Below are positions 5,660 to 8,206 of a DNA stretch of 8,206 nt, piece after piece. Source of the stretch: Aquificaceae bacterium. Its GTDB lineage: Bacteria > Aquificota > Aquificia > Aquificales > Aquificaceae. Made by a program: the position numbers and the translations under genes. The notes under the pieces were generated by a model. That model was not told the origin of the DNA. It did not search any database and saw nothing but the letters and a program-made list of their open reading frames with translations. Where the stretch lies: positions 1 to 8,206 of the forward strand of contig WFYM01000072.1 of the NCBI GenBank assembly GCA_015490115.1, written 5' to 3'. Every line of letters begins with the position of its first letter. The first letter of the stretch is position 1.

Positions 5660-6670
5660 ATGCTTGTGGACGTAGTGGTGACGCTCGTAAAGATAGGTGT
5701 CCTTCTTGGGCTTGTCCTCGGCGTCGGTGCTTACCTCACTTGGCTCGAGAGGAAGCTCGCAGGACACATACAGGCACGTCTCGGACCTAACGTGGTAGGT
5801 CCCTTCGGACTCCTCCAGCCCATAGCGGACGGTATAAAGCTCCTCACCAAAGAGTCCATAATACCGAGGGGTGCTGACGTTCCCGTTTACTACTTGGCTG
5901 TAGTTCTCGCCCTCGCACCCGCCGTCCTCCTCTTCGCCGTTATACCCTTCGGTCCGGGCTTCGAACTCTTCGGTAGGGAGATAAAGCCCCTGATCGCGGA
6001 CGTGAACATAGCCCTCCTTCTCGTCTTCGCCATGGGTTCCCTCCTCGTTTACGGGACCATATTCTCGGGCTGGGCTTCCAACTCGAAATACGCCTTCATA
6101 GGCTCTCTCAGAAAAGCTGCTGTGATCATAGCCTACGAGGTCGTTTTAGGCTTTACCGTCCTCGGTGTGGTCCTGCTCGCCGGGACGCTAAGCACCGTAG
6201 GCATAGTTCAGGCTCAGGTGGAGAGGGGGGTTTGGTTCGTCTTCTACCAGCCCGTCGCTTTTATACTTTACCTCTTTTGCATGCTCGCGGAGTCTGGAAG
6301 GGTCCCCTTCGACATACAAGAAGCTGAGGCGGAGCTTGTCACGGGCTACCACGTCGAATACGGAGGGATGAGGTTCGGAGCCTTCCCCCTCGCCGAGTGG
6401 TATCTGAACGTGATGGCTCTTTCCGCTATAGCTGTCGTCCTCTTCTTCGGAGGCTGGTCAGGTCCTAACATCTTAGGACCCCTCTCCCCGTATTTTTGGT
6501 TCCTCGCGAAGATGTTCGGTCTCGTCTTCTTCGTCCTCTGGCTTCACTGGACCCTCCCGAGGTTCCAAGCGAGGGACGTAACCGAGATAGCTTGGAAGAT
6601 AATGTTACCTTTGGCTCTCGCTAACCTCGTCTTGACAGCTGTCTTCCTCTACCTGTTCGGAGGTGAGTAA
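5660..6670 (+). CDS. nuoH: NADH-quinone oxidoreductase subunit H
   Basis: A 336-residue membrane subunit, the size usual for NuoH, with about eight helices. It forms the floor of the quinone tunnel and the first proton path. Seen in order: LERKLAGHIQARLGPN (29-44) after helix 1, LLQPIADGIKLLTKE (51-65), ASNSKYAFIGSLRKAA (139-154) and AESGRVPFDIQEAEAELVTG (210-229) followed by HVEYGG (231-236). Two normally conserved places differ from the consensus I remember: AQ-x-x-SYE appears as AV-x-x-AYE (154-160) and AETNR as AESGR (210-214). The acidic residues of the EAEAEL block are kept. The Shine-Dalgarno GAGGTGG (5649-5655) overlaps the nuoCD stop, and the ATG comes 9 bp after that stop, so translation of the two is probably coupled. 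Confidence 0.96.
   Translation: MLVDVVVTLVKIGVLLGLVLGVGAYLTWLERKLAGHIQARLGPNVVGPFGLLQPIADGIKLLTKESIIPRGADVPVYYLAVVLALAPAVLLFAVIPFGPGFELFGREIKPLIADVNIALLLVFAMGSLLVYGTIFSGWASNSKYAFIGSLRKAAVIIAYEVVLGFTVLGVVLLAGTLSTVGIVQAQVERGVWFVFYQPVAFILYLFCMLAESGRVPFDIQEAEAELVTGYHVEYGGMRFGAFPLAEWYLNVMALSAIAVVLFFGGWSGPNILGPLSPYFWFLAKMFGLVFFVLWLHWTLPRFQARDVTEIAWKIMLPLALANLVLTAVFLYLFGGE
6461..6480. repeat. Perfect inverted repeat inside nuoH (8-bp arms, 4-base loop)
   Basis: GGTCCTAA at 6461-6468 and its exact complement TTAGGACC at 6473-6480 flank a CATC loop. In frame it encodes GPNILGP, a loop between membrane segments. The RNA could form a stable hairpin. There is no T-run directly behind it, so it does not look like a terminator. 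Chance is possible, but both arms are perfect. Confidence 0.6.
6659..6664 (+). promoter_or_regulatory. Ribosome binding site deciding the nuoI start
   Basis: GGAGGT lies at the very end of nuoH, 7 bases before the ATG at 6672. An in-frame GTG at 6663 overlaps this sequence itself and so cannot use it, which makes the ATG the better start. Confidence 0.8.
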
Positions 6671-6671
6671 G

Positions 6672-7277
6672 ATGGGAGTCAGGAAGCTCAGCAGGAAGGA
6701 CTACCTTAGCATAATCGAGTCGATACTCTTCATAGACTTCCTCAAGGGTCTTTCCGTTACCTTGAGGAACCTCCTCAGGAGACCCATAACCACCGAATAC
6801 CCCAAGGAGAAGCTCACACCTCCCAAGCGTTTCAGAGGCGCCCACGGTCACTTCGTCTGGGACGGGACAGAACCGGATTCTTTGAAAGCTATTGAGAAGT
6901 TCATGAGCTTCGAGAAGGGGAAGAGCAGGTGCGTCGCCTGCTACATGTGCCAGACAGCGTGTCCCATGCCGACCCTCTTCAGGATAGAGGCTGTCCAGCT
7001 CCCCGACGGCAGGAAGAAGGTGGTGAGGTTCGACATGAACCTTCTCAACTGCCTCTTCTGCGGTCTCTGCGTCGACGCCTGCCCCGTCGGCTGTCTCACG
7101 ATGACCGATCTATTCGAGCTTGCGGGCTACTCGAGGAGGGAGGAGGTCCTCAATATGGAAAGGCTCGAAGCCTTCGGTATAGACTATAAGAGAAGAAGGG
7201 GAGACGAACCGGACCGCATCTGGCCCAACGACTCCGAGAGGGAAAAACTTTGGGGGAAGATAGAGTGGAGTGGGTGA
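6672..7277 (+). CDS. nuoI: NADH-quinone oxidoreductase subunit I (two [4Fe-4S] ferredoxin)
   Basis: A 201-residue ferredoxin-like subunit that carries clusters N6a and N6b and feeds electrons to NuoB. Two complete C-x2-C-x2-C-x3-CP motifs are present: Cys87, 90, 93, 97 and Cys127, 130, 133, 137. The N-terminal part has an amphipathic helix (about 11-35), then TTEYPKEK (40-47) and PPKRFRGAHGH (50-60), as in the family. Between RGAH and the first cysteine there are about 28 residues, against roughly 12 in homologues I recall, so a helix-like insertion (about 64-82) may be present. The sequence after the first motif (PMPTLF) is also unusual. A basic, charged tail follows the second motif. The start is set by GGAGGT at 6659-6664; the ATG lies 1 bp after the nuoH stop. 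The end overlaps nuoJ. Confidence 0.95.
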   Translation: MGVRKLSRKDYLSIIESILFIDFLKGLSVTLRNLLRRPITTEYPKEKLTPPKRFRGAHGHFVWDGTEPDSLKAIEKFMSFEKGKSRCVACYMCQTACPMPTLFRIEAVQLPDGRKKVVRFDMNLLNCLFCGLCVDACPVGCLTMTDLFELAGYSRREEVLNMERLEAFGIDYKRRRGDEPDRIWPNDSEREKLWGKIEWSG

Positions 7278-7753
7278 TATTCGGTTTCCTTTCTGCTTGG
7301 CTTTTGGTTTCGGTCGTTGGAGCTGTCCTCGTTAAAAACCCCGTCCACTCCATACTCTTTTTCCTCTCGAGCGTTCTCGCAGTTGCGGGTGTCTTCTTGC
7401 TCCTCGGGGCTGAGCTTCTCGCAGGTCTCCAGCTGATCATATACGCTGTCGCCATAGTCGTCTTTTACGTCCTCGTGATAACCACCATACCTTGGGAGAA
7501 GGTAAAGAGGTTCGAAGGTGTATACAAGAGGGAGCTTCTCTTCGGACTTCCGGTTGTCTTCGTTCTCTTTAGCTTGATCGCCTTCACCGTTGCAAGGGGT
7601 GATTTGGCGGAACCTATCGGCGCTATAGAAGACAACGTGAGGGAGGTGGGGAGGACCCTCTTTACCTCCTACCTCTTTCCTTTCGAGGTCGCTTCAGTTA
7701 TACTTTTAGTCGCCATGATAGGGGCTATCCTCCTCGGGAGGAAGGAGGGGTGA
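7265..7753 (+). CDS. nuoJ: NADH-quinone oxidoreductase subunit J
   Basis: A membrane-arm subunit of about 162 residues with five helices expected; clear hydrophobic segments lie at about 3-22, 28-48, 51-73, 91-108 and 138-156. The NPVHS motif (25-29), the GAE at 48-50 and Tyr60 in helix 3 mark it as NuoJ. In helix 3 the usual Y-V-G-A reads Y-A-V-A (60-63), so the conserved glycine is a valine. The start is uncertain: GTG 7265 gives a family-like N-terminus and has GGGGGA 7-8 bases upstream, TTG 7250 would add five residues, and GTG 7274 would remove three. All overlap the end of nuoI, so translation is probably coupled. The stop overlaps the nuoK start. Confidence 0.9.
   Translation: MEWVIFGFLSAWLLVSVVGAVLVKNPVHSILFFLSSVLAVAGVFLLLGAELLAGLQLIIYAVAIVVFYVLVITTIPWEKVKRFEGVYKRELLFGLPVVFVLFSLIAFTVARGDLAEPIGAIEDNVREVGRTLFTSYLFPFEVASVILLVAMIGAILLGRKEG
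7728..7742 (+). promoter_or_regulatory. Hairpin that could hide the nuoK ribosome binding site
   Basis: TCCTCC (7728-7733) and GGAGGA (7737-7742) form a perfect 6-bp stem with a TCG loop. The 3' arm contains most of GGGAGG (7736-7741), the best-placed Shine-Dalgarno sequence for the nuoK GTG at 7750 (8-base spacing). Ribosomes finishing nuoJ would open the stem, which would couple translation of the two genes. This is inference from base pairing only. Confidence 0.4.
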
Positions 7754-8052
7754 GCTTAGAGAAAGCTTGCCTCCTCCTCGGGATCCTCGTCTTCCTGCTC
7801 GGACTCCTCGGCGTTATGGTGAGGAAGAACCTGATCACCATATTGGTCAGCACCGAGATAATGCTAAACGGTGTGAACCTGGTCTTGGTCAGTGTGGACA
7901 GTCACTTGGGAAGGGTAGACGGTCAGATCTTCGCCCTCTTCGTCCTAACGGTGGCAGCGGCGGAAGTTGCGGTGGGACTGGGTCTTATAGTCTCACTCTT
8001 TAGGCTGAGAGGTTACGAAGGCTCCTCGGAGACCGTCCACCTGAGGGACTGA
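7750..8052 (+). CDS. nuoK: NADH-quinone oxidoreductase subunit K
   Basis: A 100-residue, three-helix membrane subunit homologous to MrpC antiporter proteins, part of the proton path between NuoJ and the antiporter-like subunits. The two essential helix glutamates are present as Glu36 (VSTEIMLN, 33-40) and Glu72 (TVAAAEVAVGL, 67-77), at the same numbers I remember for E. coli. This supports the GTG start at 7750, which overlaps the nuoJ stop as GTGA. Helices lie at about 6-22, 28-48 and 58-86; a short hydrophilic tail follows. Length is typical. Confidence 0.95.
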   Translation: MSLEKACLLLGILVFLLGLLGVMVRKNLITILVSTEIMLNGVNLVLVSVDSHLGRVDGQIFALFVLTVAAAEVAVGLGLIVSLFRLRGYEGSSETVHLRD

Positions 8053-8055
8053 GGA

Positions 8056-8206
8056 ATGGAAGGCATTGCGGTAATTTTGACACCTTTAATAGCCTTTGTT
8101 TTAATCGGACTTTTTGGGAGGAGGCTGGGGGACATAGGGAGCGGAGTTTTGACGTCTTTTGCAGGATTTTTGACCTTCGTCTTTTCACTCATTACAGCCA
8201 AAAGAG
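8056..8206 (+). CDS. nuoL: NADH-quinone oxidoreductase subunit L, N-terminal part
   Basis: The first 50 codons of a membrane protein cut by the window end. It begins MEGIAVILTPLIAFVLIGLF, followed by GRRLGD and a second hydrophobic segment (about 30-46). The pattern of a helix containing P-L-x-A-F-x-x-x-G and then a G-R-R-x-G-D turn is typical of NuoL starts, and its place right after nuoK fits the usual order. NuoL is the far-end antiporter-like proton channel of complex I; its key lysines and glutamate lie beyond the window. The ATG is 3 bp after the nuoK stop, with GAGGG at 8043-8047 giving 8-base spacing. GC here is about 44% by hand count, lower than in nuoCD-nuoK, with more TTT and TTA codons. 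Confidence 0.85.
   Translation, partial: MEGIAVILTPLIAFVLIGLFGRRLGDIGSGVLTSFAGFLTFVFSLITAKR

Overview
The window looks like chromosomal DNA from a thermophilic bacterium of the Aquificales (relatives of Aquifex, Hydrogenobacter or Thermocrinis). This rests on four things: an archaeal-type S-adenosylmethionine synthetase in an otherwise bacterial setting, a complex I operon that runs nuoA-B-CD-H-I-J-K-L with no nuoE, nuoF or nuoG between CD and H, arginine encoded mainly by AGG/AGA with much ATA isoleucine, and proteins rich in Lys, Glu and Arg. The assignment is inference from memory of these genomes; no search was run.

Left edge (1-310): an AT-rich stretch (about 31% GC by hand count over 1-300) holds the first 97 codons of a minus-strand membrane protein that runs off the window, probably an O-antigen ligase/polymerase-like protein. 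It starts only 17 bp from the divergent plus-strand gene. Neither start has a Shine-Dalgarno sequence, and both have TATA-like hexamers so close that leaderless mRNAs are plausible. A perfect 10-bp tandem duplication lies inside the start of the minus-strand gene.

Middle (311-2915): a phosphoglucomutase/phosphomannomutase of the alpha-D-phosphohexomutase family is followed after 22 bp by an archaeal-type methionine adenosyltransferase with a TTG start and a good Shine-Dalgarno sequence. These two are probably cotranscribed. The mutase could supply sugar phosphates for the kind of surface polysaccharide the divergent gene may help build.

Right (2916-8206): a good promoter (TTGACA, 18 bp, TATATT) lies in the 59-bp gap after the methionine adenosyltransferase gene and should drive the complex I operon. 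nuoA, nuoB, a fused nuoCD, nuoH, nuoI, nuoJ, nuoK and the start of nuoL follow with gaps of 14 bp or less, or with overlaps. Together they encode the quinone-reducing module (B, CD, H, I) and part of the proton-pumping membrane arm (A, J, K, L). The NADH-oxidising module (E, F, G) must be encoded elsewhere or be replaced by another electron input. Several residues usually conserved around the quinone site and in NuoJ helix 3 differ from what I remember of the family.

Every stretch longer than about 60 bp is covered by a gene. No tRNA, rRNA, CRISPR, insertion sequence or convincing terminator was seen. I did not find an undescribed system. The most interesting points are the compressed divergent gene pair with its tandem repeat and the unusual complex I residues.
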